DNA from: Cupriavidus laharis
Lineage (GTDB): Bacteria; Pseudomonadota; Gammaproteobacteria; Burkholderiales; Burkholderiaceae
DNA length: 64,000 nt
Direction of reading: 5' to 3'
NCBI RefSeq assembly: GCF_914271435.1
Contig: NZ_CAJZAI010000003.1
Coordinates: forward strand, 310,001-374,000
The translations under genes were made by a program, and so were the position numbers. The notes under the pieces are model-generated. The model did not search any database. It was given only the letters and a program-made list of their open reading frames with translations, and was not told the origin of the DNA. Below are positions 45,921-56,423 of the stretch, one piece after another. How positions within the stretch are numbered: position 1 is the first letter of the stretch; each line of letters starts with the position of its first letter.

Positions 45921-46481
45921 TCAGGCTGGTTGGGTGGCGGTTGCCGACCGCGCACCGCGCAGGCGCAATGCAACTCCGATGAGGAGGATGCCGCACACGA
46001 TGGCCCAGGAGCCGATCAGCCACAGCACGGCCAGCGCCCCGGCCATTGGCTGCCACAGCACCAGGAAGGCGAATGCAATGCTGACCAGTCCGGACAGGAT
46101 CAACCACCATTCATTCGGGATTTCCTTGCGCAGGCGCACGGCCGCCACGATCTGCAATGCGCCCGTAGCCAGGGTCCACGCGGCAATATAGATCAGCAGC
46201 GACAGCGCGGTAATGGCGGGGCTCAGCAACGTGAGCGCCCCTACGCCAAGACCGAGCAGGCCCTGCAGCGCCAGGATCCATCGGTCGCTGGTCTCGCGCT
46301 CCTTGCCGGAAATCGCCATCAGCAGGGCCATCAGCCCGTCCGCGGCAGCGAAGGCGCCAAAGATGATTACCAGCGCCGCCAGGGTGGCAATAGGCGCGAA
46401 GAACGCGCAAATCCCGAAAATCAGCGCCAGCAGGCCGCGCAGTGCGATCACCCACCATAATTTCGCGTAGTACTGAAGCAT
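45921..46481 (-). CDS. HdeD-family membrane protein
   Basis: A 186-residue protein with six regular membrane helices (VIALRGLLALIFGICAFFAP; TLAALVIIFGAFAAADGLMA; WILALQGLLGLGVGALTLLS and so on), the DUF308/HdeD pattern. HdeD is linked to acid and envelope stress in E. coli; its molecular role is unclear. It is upstream of arnT on the same strand but separated by 413 bp, so it is probably an independent unit. Confidence 0.85.
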   Translation of the reverse strand: MLQYYAKLWWVIALRGLLALIFGICAFFAPIATLAALVIIFGAFAAADGLMALLMAISGKERETSDRWILALQGLLGLGVGALTLLSPAITALSLLIYIAAWTLATGALQIVAAVRLRKEIPNEWWLILSGLVSIAFAFLVLWQPMAGALAVLWLIGSWAIVCGILLIGVALRLRGARSATATQPA

Positions 46482-46637
46482 GGAATCTCCTGCAAGGTAC
46501 CGGGCTGCCGGCTGGGGCCGGCAGCCGAAAACCCGACGAGACAGCGCGCGGGAAACGCGCTAACTTTGATAGAGGCCAGTTGCCGGCCCGGCCGGGTGTC
46601 AGGTTGGGGCGCAAGAACATTCTAGACACGGATTTAT

Positions 46638-47531
46638 GTGAAGACAAAGGCGCAGCATATCCTGCGAATGGGCCTGAAAATGGGCGCACTGGGCGGCCTG
46701 GCGCTGCTGGCGAGCGGCCTTGCCTGGGCCCAGGAGCGGCCCGAATCCCACCAGGGCACAGCCGCGAACGGTACGTCCCCGCAGGCCACGGCCGGTGCGG
46801 TGATCTGCGACGCGCCCTGGTTCCGCTCGGGTTCGCACGTGCAGATGGAAGGGGACGGCGCCCTGCCGATGTCCATCACCATGACGCTGCGCGACGTGGG
46901 GCGCAGCGCTTCGGGCTGCCACGCCCAACTGGAGGTGATGTCCAAGTCCGCTATGTCGGCTCTGATGGGGCCCCCCGTAGTCATGGATCAGGTGCATATG
47001 GTCAACATCGACCGGCGCACGCCTGCGGACGAGACCAGCATCGAGAGCCAGCACGCCATTATCAACGCCCGCGCACGCTATGCCCGCATGTATGGCGAGG
47101 CGGCATTCAAGGGCCGGGGCGTGTTCAACTATGCCGGCCTGAACCTGCGCGAAGGCAGCGTCCTCGAAGGGGAAACGTTCGAATCCAGCCTGTCGCTGAA
47201 GATCTACCCGTTGGGCTCCGACGAGGTGGTGGGCACCATGCGTGCGCTGCACGCTTCGATCAATATCAGTTCGCGCCAGGTGGGTCGTCGCCAGATGATC
47301 GACACTGTAATGGGCCGCAAGGAATGCATGCCGATCACCTATGAAAAGCGTACGTCCCTGGGGCCGCTGCTGGTCGGTGAAGAGGTCGTGCAGGTCGAGC
47401 CCTCGGTGATGCATATCACCGACTGGTACTGCCCGGCTGAAGCCTTCGTGCTGCGCACGGAAGTCAGGCAGGACGGGAAGGTGCAGCGGATTGATGTGAC
47501 GGCGCTGGAGCGGGATACGCAGGCGCCGTAG
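46638..47531 (+). CDS. Secreted protein of unknown function
   Basis: A 297-residue protein with a signal peptide (LGGLALLASGLAWAQE). The mature region has five cysteines (VICDAPWF, SGCHAQL, KECMPITY, WYCPAE among them) and beta-rich segments. Start is GTG 46638 (MKTKAQHILRMGLKMG); ATG 46671 is an alternative that keeps the signal. No family recognised. It is convergent with the DPY-repeat gene over a shared terminator. Confidence 0.65.
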   Translation: MKTKAQHILRMGLKMGALGGLALLASGLAWAQERPESHQGTAANGTSPQATAGAVICDAPWFRSGSHVQMEGDGALPMSITMTLRDVGRSASGCHAQLEVMSKSAMSALMGPPVVMDQVHMVNIDRRTPADETSIESQHAIINARARYARMYGEAAFKGRGVFNYAGLNLREGSVLEGETFESSLSLKIYPLGSDEVVGTMRALHASINISSRQVGRRQMIDTVMGRKECMPITYEKRTSLGPLLVGEEVVQVEPSVMHITDWYCPAEAFVLRTEVRQDGKVQRIDVTALERDTQAP

Positions 47532-47566
47532 GCGGTCTCCTGCAGCGCAGGATCCCGGAAATGTAA

Positions 47567-47591
47567 AAGCCCGTGCCTGGCACGGGCTTTA
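47567..47591. terminator. Bidirectional terminator
   Basis: AAAGCCCGTGC and GCACGGGCTTT form a perfect 11-bp stem with loop CTG. With A runs on the left and T runs on the right it can serve both convergent genes (46638-47531 and 47610-47918). Confidence 0.8.
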
Positions 47592-47609
47592 TCTGGACAC
47601 CGGCTGGCG

Positions 47610-47918
47610 TCAGCTGGCCGCTGCCGGAGCGGCCTTCTTCTTGCTCGTCTTGCTCTTCTTCGTCTTCGCCTTGGCCGGTTTCTTGGTCTCGGGGGCGGGG
47701 GGGGCGGTCAGGTCGCTGCGGGTGCTCTTGTTGGCGCCCTGGCTGTACGGATCGAACTTGTCGCCGGCCTTGGCGCCTTCAGAGTACGGATCGAATTTCT
47801 GACCCGACTTGGCGCCCTGGGAATACGGGTCGAACTTCTTGCCGCCGGTTTGCGCCTGGGCGGCCACAGCTGCCGTGCCCAGTGCGAGCGCGATCGCGGT
47901 CGCAACGAACTTGTTCAT
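47610..47918 (-). CDS. Small secreted DPY-repeat protein with basic tail
   Basis: A 102-residue protein with a signal peptide (IALALGTAAVAAQAQ), three tandem repeats (KFDPYSQGAKS, KFDPYSEGAKA, KFDPYSQGANKS) and a Lys/Ala/Pro-rich C-terminal tail (KPAKAKTKKSKTSKKKA). AGGAGA precedes ATG 47918. The repeat is related to that of the protein at 19484-19726, but lysine replaces arginine and the tail is new. The tail resembles histone-like basic tails and could bind nucleic acid, LPS or peptidoglycan. Function unknown. Confidence 0.75.
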   Translation of the reverse strand: MNKFVATAIALALGTAAVAAQAQTGGKKFDPYSQGAKSGQKFDPYSEGAKAGDKFDPYSQGANKSTRSDLTAPPAPETKKPAKAKTKKSKTSKKKAAPAAAS

Positions 47919-47978
47919 GATTTCTCCTGACTGCTGCCTGGTTATGCCGCCCCATTGCCGGGCGGTCGGTTCTTCGCA

Positions 47979-48001
47979 GTTGCCCCTTCTGGGGGGGCAA
48001 C
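47979..48001. repeat. Inverted repeat in the 47919-48317 intergenic region
   Basis: GTTGCCCC-N7-GGGGCAAC has perfect 8-bp arms, 61 bp upstream of the DPY-repeat start. It may be a 5-prime UTR hairpin or operator. The rest of this 399-bp gap shows no gene; an AT-rich segment near 48215-48250 probably holds the promoter of the acyltransferase gene. Confidence 0.4.
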
Positions 48002-48317
48002 CGGTTTCAGTGTCGCCAAGCTATCGCCGGGCTGTCAACTTGGGGCCTACCCGGCGCCAGGCACTCATGGAAACCATGGATTGCCGCATCAATCCGGATG
48101 CGAATGATGTGTTTGCACCACTCGGTGGTGGTTGCCAATAGGGCTGCTGACACCCGCGAATCGCCAATACATGGACATGCGTGTCGGCCACACCGGAAAC
48201 GGCATATTCGGGTTTCTTCTGTAACGAATACGCATTTTGTGACAAATAAGCCTCATGAAGTTCTCATGGAGGGGGTAAAATCCCGGCCGTCATGCTATTT
48301 GTAACGTTCTTATAACA

Positions 48318-49406
48318 ATGAGCCCCCGTCCTTCGCGCCTGGCGTGCATTGACGCCCTCAAGGCGGTCAGTTCGCAACTGATCGTGCTCCATCACCTGGC
48401 GTTCTATGGCCCCATGTCCGACGCGGCGTATTCACTCGCGCCGGGCATGCTGGACTGGCTGTCGGAGTACGCGCGCATCGCCGTACAGGTGTTCCTGGTG
48501 GTCAGCGGTTTCCTGGCGGCACGCAGCCTGGCGCCGGAGGGGCGCCTGGTGATCCGGCAGCATCCGCTGTTGGCGGTCTGGAGCCGCTACCAGAAGCTGG
48601 TCACGCCCTATGCTGCCGCAATCCTTGTCAGCATTGCCGGGGCTGCCATTGCGCGTACCTGGATGGTTCATGACTCGATTCCGGCGCCGCCGCACCTGAT
48701 GCAGTTCCTGGCGCATGTGTTGCTGCTGCATAACGTGCTGGATGTCGATGCGCTGTCGGCGGGCGTCTGGTATGTGGCGATCGACCTGCAGCTGTTTGTT
48801 TTGCTGATGGCGGCGCTGTGGCTGGCGCGGGGCGCATCGGGCCAGGGCGCGCGTGCGAGCGTCGTGCTGGTGTCGGCGCTGGCGGTGGCATCGCTGTTCT
48901 GGTTCAACCGGGATGCCGAATGGGATATCTGGGCGGTGTATTTCTTCGGGGCCTATGGCATGGGCACGCTCGCGTACTGGGCGTCCAACCCCGGGCGCTC
49001 GGCCATTCCGCTCCTGTTGCTGGGGGCGGTCGGGCTTGCTGCACTAATCGTTGATTTCCGGCTGCGCATCGCCGTGGCGCTGGCAACGGCCTTGCTGCTG
49101 GCGGTGGCCCGGCGCGGCGGGTGGCTGGAGCGCTGGCCGCGTGCGCGGGTAGTGGGCTTCTTCGGCCGCATCTCGTACTCGGTGTTCCTGGTGCATTTCC
49201 CGGTCTGCCTGGTGGTGAACGCGGTGGTTTCCCACTTCGCGCCGGGTCGCCCGGTGCTGAATGCGCTCGGCATCCTGCTGGCGTGGCTGGCGAGCAATGT
49301 TGCCGGAACCTTGTTCCACCGTTATGTAGAAAGCGCCAGCCCGTTCGCCGCGCTGCGGGCCCTGCTGGCGGGCGGCCGGCGGGAGAGTCGACCACATAGT
49401 ACGTAA
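48318..49406 (+). CDS. Acyltransferase-3 family membrane protein
   Basis: A 362-residue protein with about ten membrane helices. RLACIDALKAVSSQLIVLHH near the start is the family opening with the catalytic His region, and FFGRISYSVFLVHFPVCLVV near the end is the conserved late motif. The family O-acylates surface or periplasmic glycans such as O-antigen. The usual first motif R-x-x-x-x-D-x-L-R is here ACIDALKA, slightly degenerate. It is a single-gene unit, so the acceptor is unknown. Confidence 0.83.
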   Translation: MSPRPSRLACIDALKAVSSQLIVLHHLAFYGPMSDAAYSLAPGMLDWLSEYARIAVQVFLVVSGFLAARSLAPEGRLVIRQHPLLAVWSRYQKLVTPYAAAILVSIAGAAIARTWMVHDSIPAPPHLMQFLAHVLLLHNVLDVDALSAGVWYVAIDLQLFVLLMAALWLARGASGQGARASVVLVSALAVASLFWFNRDAEWDIWAVYFFGAYGMGTLAYWASNPGRSAIPLLLLGAVGLAALIVDFRLRIAVALATALLLAVARRGGWLERWPRARVVGFFGRISYSVFLVHFPVCLVVNAVVSHFAPGRPVLNALGILLAWLASNVAGTLFHRYVESASPFAALRALLAGGRRESRPHST

Positions 49407-49634
49407 GGCCTGTCAGGTCGCGTGGTTCGACACGCGGCCTGCCGGAGTACAGAAAGCGGCACGCGGCTTTGGGCCGGTGCCGCTTTTTCATGGTGCGCCT
49501 GCACCACGAGCGCCAATGGCCCGCGCTCGTCGCCTGTGCAGGACGCCTGCGTTGCCAGCGTGCGACGACCCACGCACGGCGCAAAAACGGGCATTGGGTG
49601 ATGGCACGGAGATTGCCTACTATGGAATCGTAAA

Positions 49635-49652
49635 CCTGACCATTTGGTCAGG
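49635..49652. promoter_or_regulatory. RutR-like operator upstream of the URC locus
   Basis: CCTGACCA-TT-TGGTCAGG is a perfect 8-bp dyad with a 2-bp centre. It matches the known RutR consensus TTGACCA-NN-TGGTCAA in all but the outermost bases. It lies 27 bp before the URC1 start, where it would block transcription. GGAATC and GATTCC flank it. The locus encodes its own RutR-like TetR protein (53002-53703), making this the likely operator. Confidence 0.85.
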
Positions 49653-49678
49653 ATTCCATCACGGAATCGAGGGCTCTC

Positions 49679-50913
<1,235 letters not shown>

Positions 50914-50917
<4 letters not shown>

Positions 50918-52218
50918 GCACGTATCCCGAAGCGGACCGGCCCGGCGGGCCGGCCGACGGCCTCGGCAGCGGCTGGCACAGTCCGGTGCCGGCGGGGCAT
51001 CCGGCCGCGGCGCTGCTTTGCGCCGAAGCTGTGCGCACGCACTGTGCGGCGATCACTGAATATGTGGCCGCCGGCCAGTCTGAACTGTTTACCTGGCATC
51101 CCGACCGGGTTCACGCGATTGCCGACTACGTGGCGAGCACCATCCGCCAGCGGTATCCCGACCTGCAGGTGCCATACCACAGCCGTTGGCGCCATTTCGA
51201 GAGCGGCGGGACCGGCGAGCGGCTCGAACGCTGGCAGATTCTGTGCGAGCGCGCGGCGCTGAGCGGTCCCGAGCATCGCGAGGACCGAGCCCGCATCGGC
51301 ATCGACCTGGTCATCCCCAGCGTGCTGCTGGATGCGGGCGCCGGGCCGGACTGGCGCTATCGCGATCCGGCCAGCGACCTGATCCTGAACCGCTCGGAAG
51401 GCCTGGGCGTGGCCAGCTTTGACCTGTTTGCGCGCGGCGGCTTCTCGGCCGAGCCGGGCAATCCGTTGCGCGCCGATGCCGAACGCCTGATGCGCATCGA
51501 CGCCTCCAGCATTGCCACGGCTTTCCAGGTCGCGCAGCACAATCCTCTGGTCGGCCTGGAAGGGCGCGCGGGGCTGCTGCGCCGCCTTGGCGAAGTCATG
51601 CAGGCCACGCCGGCGGTGTTCGGCTCGCCGGCGCGGCTCGGCAACCTGTACGACTACCTGAAGGCGAACGCGGTCAATGAGCGGATCGAGGCGAGCTTCA
51701 TCCTGAAGACGCTGCTGGTGGCGCTGGGGCCGGTGTGGCCGGGGCGGGTGGTGCTGGAAGGCGTGTCGCTGGGCGATACATGGCGCCATGCGGCGGCGCC
51801 GGGCGGTCTGGTGCCGTTCCACAAGTTGACGCAGTGGCTGACCTATTCGCTGCTGGAGCCGCTGGAGGATGCCGGCCTGGTCGTCACGGGACTGGAGGCG
51901 CTGACCGGGCTGCCCGAATACCGCAATGGCGGCCTGCTCTTCGATTTCGAGCTGATGGTGCCACGCGACCCCGCGTTCACGCAGGTGGCGCACGATGTTC
52001 ACGAGCCCATCATCGTCGAATGGCGTGCCTTGACCGTGACCGGTCTGGACCTGGTGGCCGACGGCGTGCGGCAGGCGCTCGGGCTCTCGGAAGCGGAGTT
52101 TCCGCTGGCGCGGGTGCTGGAGGGCGGTACGTGGGCGGCAGGGCGGCGCATTGCCGCCAAGCGCCGGCCGGGTGGTGCGCCGCCGTTTGCGATCAACAGT
52201 GACGGCACCGTGTTCTGA
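50914..52218 (+). CDS. URC4/urg3-family protein (DUF1688)
   Basis: A 434-residue protein of the DUF1688 family. Recognisable segments are FTWHPDRVHAIADYVA, VPYHSRWRHFESGG, RIGIDLVIPSVLLDAGAGPD, GLGVASFDLF and PFHKLTQWLTYSLLEPLEDA. URC4 is required for uracil degradation in Lachancea kluyveri and is nearly always found beside URC1; its reaction is not firmly set. Coupling to URC1 through ATGA and to upp downstream supports a working pathway here. Confidence 0.9.
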
Positions 52219-52312
52219 GCGCCGCGCAGCGTTTCCTTGCCCGCCGGCCGAGGCCGTCCGGCGGCGCAATCCCTGATTCTTTTCGCCAGTCCGATTGCAT
52301 AGGAGCGTCACC

Positions 52313-53002
52313 ATGAACGACATGTCCGCCGTCCCCGTGGCACCGGCCGAAGGCGCCAACGCCCCGGCTGCCGCCGCCTCCGTGCTGGTGGTGGACCACC
52401 CGCTGGTCCAGCACAAGGTCACCCTGGCGCGCAGCGAGGAGACCACGACGGACAACTTCCGCCGGCTCGTGCGAGAGATCAGCCAACTGCTCACCTACGA
52501 AGCCACGCGCGACCTGCCGATGGAGACCATTGCCATCAAGACGCCGATCGCGCCCACACAGTCGCCGGTGCTGGCGGGCAAGAAACTCTGCCTGGTGTCG
52601 ATCCTGCGGGCGGGCAACGGTTTCCTGGACGGCATGCTGGAACTGCTGCCGGCCGCGCGCGTGGGGCATATCGGGCTGTACCGCGACCCGGAGACGCTCG
52701 AGCCCGTGGAGTACTACTTCAAGATGCCGGAGGATATCCAGGAGCGGATGGTGATTGTCGTGGACCCGATGCTTGCCACCGGCAATTCGGCCATTGCCGC
52801 GCTCAACCGGCTCAAGGAGAGCGGCGTGAGCATGCTCAAGTACGTGTGCCTGATTGCGTCGCGCCCGGGCCTGAACGCGCTGCGGGCCGCGCATCCGGAC
52901 GTTGCCATCGTCACCGCCGCCATCGACGAGGAACTGAACGAGCACGGCTACATCGTGCCCGGGCTCGGCGATGCCGGCGACCGCCTCTACGGCACACGGT
53001 GA
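52313..53002 (+). CDS. upp: Uracil phosphoribosyltransferase
   Basis: A 229-residue UPRTase (URC6 equivalent). The PRPP loop [15 protein letters not shown] has Asn where most Upp have Gly (LATGGS). The uracil-binding C-terminus [17 protein letters not shown] is intact. An N-terminal extension of about 20 Ala/Pro-rich residues precedes [22 protein letters not shown] precedes ATG 52313. It converts uracil and PRPP to UMP, the entry step of the URC route. The stop overlaps the TetR start by 1 bp. Confidence 0.93.
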   Translation: MNDMSAVPVAPAEGANAPAAAASVLVVDHPLVQHKVTLARSEETTTDNFRRLVREISQLLTYEATRDLPMETIAIKTPIAPTQSPVLAGKKLCLVSILRAGNGFLDGMLELLPAARVGHIGLYRDPETLEPVEYYFKMPEDIQERMVIVVDPMLATGNSAIAALNRLKESGVSMLKYVCLIASRPGLNALRAAHPDVAIVTAAIDEELNEHGYIVPGLGDAGDRLYGTR

Positions 53003-53703
53003 TGGACGGCCCCGCGACTGCCGCGGCGCGGCGCCTGCCTCTGGCGCGCGACGCCAGCGGCGGACGCATCCGGCAGGAGAACGAGGCCATGATCCTGCGC
53101 GCAGCCGAGCACGTGTTTGCACGTGCCGGTTTCGCGGGGGCCACCATGGCCGAGATTGCCGTGCGCGCCGGCGTGCCCAAGTCCAACCTGCATTACTACT
53201 TCCGCACCAAGCAGGCGCTGTATCGCGCGGTGCTGGCGCACACACTGCAGCTGTGGCTGTCGGAGACCGAAGCGATCCGCGCCGAACTACCGCCGCAGGT
53301 CGCGCTGGAGCAGTACATCCGCGCCAAGATGCGCCTGTCGGCGAGCCATCCCGACGCCTCGCGCGTATTCGCCAACGAGCTGCTGCACGGCGCGCCGGAG
53401 ATCGGCGGAGTCCTGCGCCATGCGCTGCGCGAGCTGGTCGCGCACAAGGCCGCGGTCATCCGCCAGTGGATCGCCACCGGGCAGATGGCCAGCGTGGATC
53501 CGCAACACCTGTTCTTCACCATCTGGGCCGCCACCCAGACCTATGCCGATTTCGAATCGCAGATTTGCGCCGTGCTTGGTGTGAGCCGACTGGGCCGGCG
53601 CGATTTCGAGCTGGCCACCGAGCACCTGGTGGCCCTGTTCCTGCGCGGCTGCGGGCTGCTGCCCATGTCCGCGCCGCTCGTCCGGGATGTGCCAACACCG
53701 TAG
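53002..53703 (+). CDS. RutR-like TetR-family regulator
   Basis: A 233-residue TetR protein. The HTH is ILRAAEHVFARAGFAGATMA then EIAVRAGVPKSNLHYYFRTK, and the C-terminal domain (LFFTIWAATQTYADFESQI) is of the RutR/YcdC class. E. coli RutR is released from DNA by uracil or thymine. Its location inside a uracil catabolism operon and the RutR-type palindrome before URC1 make uracil the likely effector here. ATG 53002 is in a TGATG coupling with upp. Confidence 0.88.
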   Translation: MDGPATAAARRLPLARDASGGRIRQENEAMILRAAEHVFARAGFAGATMAEIAVRAGVPKSNLHYYFRTKQALYRAVLAHTLQLWLSETEAIRAELPPQVALEQYIRAKMRLSASHPDASRVFANELLHGAPEIGGVLRHALRELVAHKAAVIRQWIATGQMASVDPQHLFFTIWAATQTYADFESQICAVLGVSRLGRRDFELATEHLVALFLRGCGLLPMSAPLVRDVPTP

Positions 53704-53727
53704 TACTCAAACAAGGGAGAGAGAACC

Positions 53728-54735
53728 ATGATGTCTGGACGCAATCGCAGGACCTGGCTGAAGCTGGCCGCCGCTGGCGCAGCCGTGGCCGCCATCGGTG
53801 CAATGCCGCTGGCCCACGCGCAGGCGAAGCTGAAGGTGGCGGCGGTGTACACCGTGCCGGTGGAGCAGCAGTGGGTGTCGCGCATCCACAAGGCGCTCAA
53901 TGAAGCCAAGGCCCGCGGCGAGGTGGACTACGTGTTCTCCGAGAGCGTCTCCAATGCCGACTATGAACGCGTGCTGCGCCAGTACGCGGAGCAGGGCGCG
54001 GTGCTGATCGTCGGCGAATCGTTCGCGGTGGAGTCCGCCGCGCGCAAGGTGGCCAGGGACTACCCGAAGACCGCGTTCCTGATGGGCTCTTCGGGCAAGC
54101 CGCAGGCGCCGAACTTCTCGGTGTTCGACAACTACATCCAGGAACCGTCCTACCTGACCGGCATGATTGCCGGGGGCATGACCAAGACCAACCATATCGG
54201 CATGGTGGGCGGCTACGCTATCCCGGAAGTCAACCGCCTGATGCATGCGTTCATGGAGGGGGCCCGTTCGGTCAATCCGAAAGTGAAGTTCACGGTCAGC
54301 TTCATCGGCTCATGGTTCGATCCGCCCAAGGCCAAGGAGGCGGCTTTCGCGATGATCGACAAGGGCGCCGACGTGCTCTACGCGGAGCGCTTCGGCGTAT
54401 CCGATGCCGCCAAGGAGCGCGGCAAGCTGGCCATCGGCAACGTCATCAACACGCAGCCGCAGTATCCGGCCACGGTGGTGGCGTCGGCGCTGTGGAACAT
54501 GGAGCCGACCATTGGCGCGGCGCTGGCCAAGGTCAAGGCAGGGCAGTTCAGGAACGAGGACTACGGCCAGTATTCGCTGATGAAGTACAAGGGCGCGGAA
54601 CTGGCGCCGCTGGGCACCTTCGAGGGCAAGGTGCCGGCTGACCTGATGGCCAGGGTGCGAGCCAGGGAGAAGGCCATCCTCGATGGCAAGGAGTCCGTGA
54701 AGGTGGTCGAAACGGAGCCGAAGTCCACACCGTAA
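53728..54735 (+). CDS. BMP-family ABC transporter substrate-binding protein
   Basis: A 335-residue protein with a Tat-type signal (NRRTWLKLAAAGAAVAA, cleavage after AHAQ). The BMP/PnrA fold is shown by LKVAAVYTVPVEQQWVSRIH, VGESFAVESAARKVARDYPK and GMVGGYAIPEVNRLMHAF. The family binds nucleosides or purine/pyrimidine-type ligands in the periplasm. It lies 24 bp after the RutR-like gene and is followed by its ATPase and two permeases. A nucleobase or nucleoside ligand is inferred from the locus. Confidence 0.9.
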   Translation: MMSGRNRRTWLKLAAAGAAVAAIGAMPLAHAQAKLKVAAVYTVPVEQQWVSRIHKALNEAKARGEVDYVFSESVSNADYERVLRQYAEQGAVLIVGESFAVESAARKVARDYPKTAFLMGSSGKPQAPNFSVFDNYIQEPSYLTGMIAGGMTKTNHIGMVGGYAIPEVNRLMHAFMEGARSVNPKVKFTVSFIGSWFDPPKAKEAAFAMIDKGADVLYAERFGVSDAAKERGKLAIGNVINTQPQYPATVVASALWNMEPTIGAALAKVKAGQFRNEDYGQYSLMKYKGAELAPLGTFEGKVPADLMARVRAREKAILDGKESVKVVETEPKSTP

Positions 54736-54830
54736 GCTTCCTGCGGCGATTCCATGCGGATTGCCGTGTCGGGCCGGGCGGCGCAGTGGCGGCCCGGCCC
54801 GGATTGCCTTCCATTTCCGTCCCGATATCC

Positions 54831-56423
54831 ATGTCCCTGCCAACCTCGCTGCCGGTGCTTCGCATGGCCGGCATCACCAAGCGCTTTGGCGCGTTGCTGG
54901 CCAACGACGATATCTCGCTGGACCTGCAGCGCGGCGAGGTGCTGGCGTTGCTGGGCGAAAACGGCGCGGGCAAGAGCACGCTGGTGAATATCCTGTTCGG
55001 TCACTATGTGGCCGATGCCGGCAGTGTCGAGATCGACGGCGTGGCGTTGCCGCCGGGGAACCCCCGCGCCGCGCTGGCCGCGGGCATTGGCATGGTGCAC
55101 CAGCATTTCACGCTCGCCGACAACCTTTCGGTGCTCGACAACATCCTGATCGGTACGGAGCCACTGTGGCGCTGGCGGCAGGGCCGCCGCGCCGCGCGTG
55201 CAAGGGTGCAGGAGTTGTCGCGCCGCTTTGGCCTGGCCGTGCAGCCGCAGGCGCGCGTGGGTGCGCTTTCCGTGGGCGAGCGCCAGCGCGTCGAGATCAT
55301 CAAGGCGCTGTATCGCGGTGCGCGTGTGCTGATCCTCGACGAGCCGACGGCTGTGCTGACCCCGCAGGAGGCCGACAGCCTGTTTGCCACGCTGGCCCAG
55401 CTGATTGCCGACGGCATGTCGGTCATCTTCATCAGCCACAAGCTCGACGAGGTGCTGCGCGTCTCGCACCGCGTCGCCGTGCTGCGCGGTGGCCGGCTCG
55501 TGGCCACGCGCGATGCCGGTGGCACGTCGCGCGCGGAACTGGCCGAACTGATGGTCGGACGCGCCGTGCAGATGCCGGCACGCATCCGGTCCGATATGCG
55601 CAATGCAGCAGAGGTCCGCACCGAACTTGCGCAGGTCAGCGTGCCGGCATCAGCGGGGCGCGTCGCGCTGCATGACGTATCGCTGTCGCTGCGCAGCGGC
55701 GAGATCGTCGGCATTGCCGGCGTGGCAGGCAATGGCCAGGTGACGCTGGCAGAGGTGATGAGCGGCATGCTTGCGCCCGCATCGGGCAACGTGACAGTGG
55801 CAGGCCATGCCATGCCTGCCGAGCCGCAGCGCTGGATTGCGGCCGGCGTGGCGCGTGTGCCGGAGGACCGCCACGCGCAGGGGACGGTCGGCGAACTCGC
55901 GGTGTGGGAGAACGCCATCGCGGAGCAACTCGGGCAGCCGGATTTCACCCGCGCCGGCGTGATCCGCCGCGGCGCCGCCAGGCGCTTCGCGCGTGAACTG
56001 GTTGCGCGATTCGACGTGCGTGGCGGCGGTATCGATGCACCCACGCGCACGCTGTCCGGCGGCAATATGCAGAAGCTGATCCTCGGGCGTGCGCTTTCAG
56101 TGGGTGGCGATCGCCGTGTGCCCCGGCTGGTGGTGGCGAGCCAGCCGACCTGGGGCCTGGATATCGGCGCCGTGGCCTATGTCCACCGGCAGCTTCTGGA
56201 CGCTGCCGATGCCGGGGCCGCGGTGCTGCTGATCTCCGAAGACCTGGATGAACTGATGGCACTGGCCGACCGCATTGCGGTGATGCATCGTGGACACCTG
56301 ACCGAGGCGCGCCCGGCACAGGCCTGGACGCTGGCGACACTGGGGCTGGCCATGGCCGGTGCTGCGGCTTCTTCGGAAGGCGCAGCGGCCGCTGGCGGCA
56401 CGGAGGTGTGCGATGCGGCTTGA
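54831..56423 (+). CDS. ABC importer ATPase, two nucleotide-binding domains (BMP system)
   Basis: A 530-residue protein with tandem ABC domains. Domain 1 has Walker A GENGAGKST, signature LSVGERQRVEI and Walker B VLILDEPTA. Domain 2 is degenerate: its Walker A region reads GVAGNGQVTLAEV, but it keeps LSGGNMQKLILGRAL. This asymmetry is normal in BMP/ribose-type importers. Start ATG 54831; the 95 bp before it show no gene. The permease gene begins inside its last 11 bp. Confidence 0.92.
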   Translation: MSLPTSLPVLRMAGITKRFGALLANDDISLDLQRGEVLALLGENGAGKSTLVNILFGHYVADAGSVEIDGVALPPGNPRAALAAGIGMVHQHFTLADNLSVLDNILIGTEPLWRWRQGRRAARARVQELSRRFGLAVQPQARVGALSVGERQRVEIIKALYRGARVLILDEPTAVLTPQEADSLFATLAQLIADGMSVIFISHKLDEVLRVSHRVAVLRGGRLVATRDAGGTSRAELAELMVGRAVQMPARIRSDMRNAAEVRTELAQVSVPASAGRVALHDVSLSLRSGEIVGIAGVAGNGQVTLAEVMSGMLAPASGNVTVAGHAMPAEPQRWIAAGVARVPEDRHAQGTVGELAVWENAIAEQLGQPDFTRAGVIRRGAARRFARELVARFDVRGGGIDAPTRTLSGGNMQKLILGRALSVGGDRRVPRLVVASQPTWGLDIGAVAYVHRQLLDAADAGAAVLLISEDLDELMALADRIAVMHRGHLTEARPAQAWTLATLGLAMAGAAASSEGAAAAGGTEVCDAA

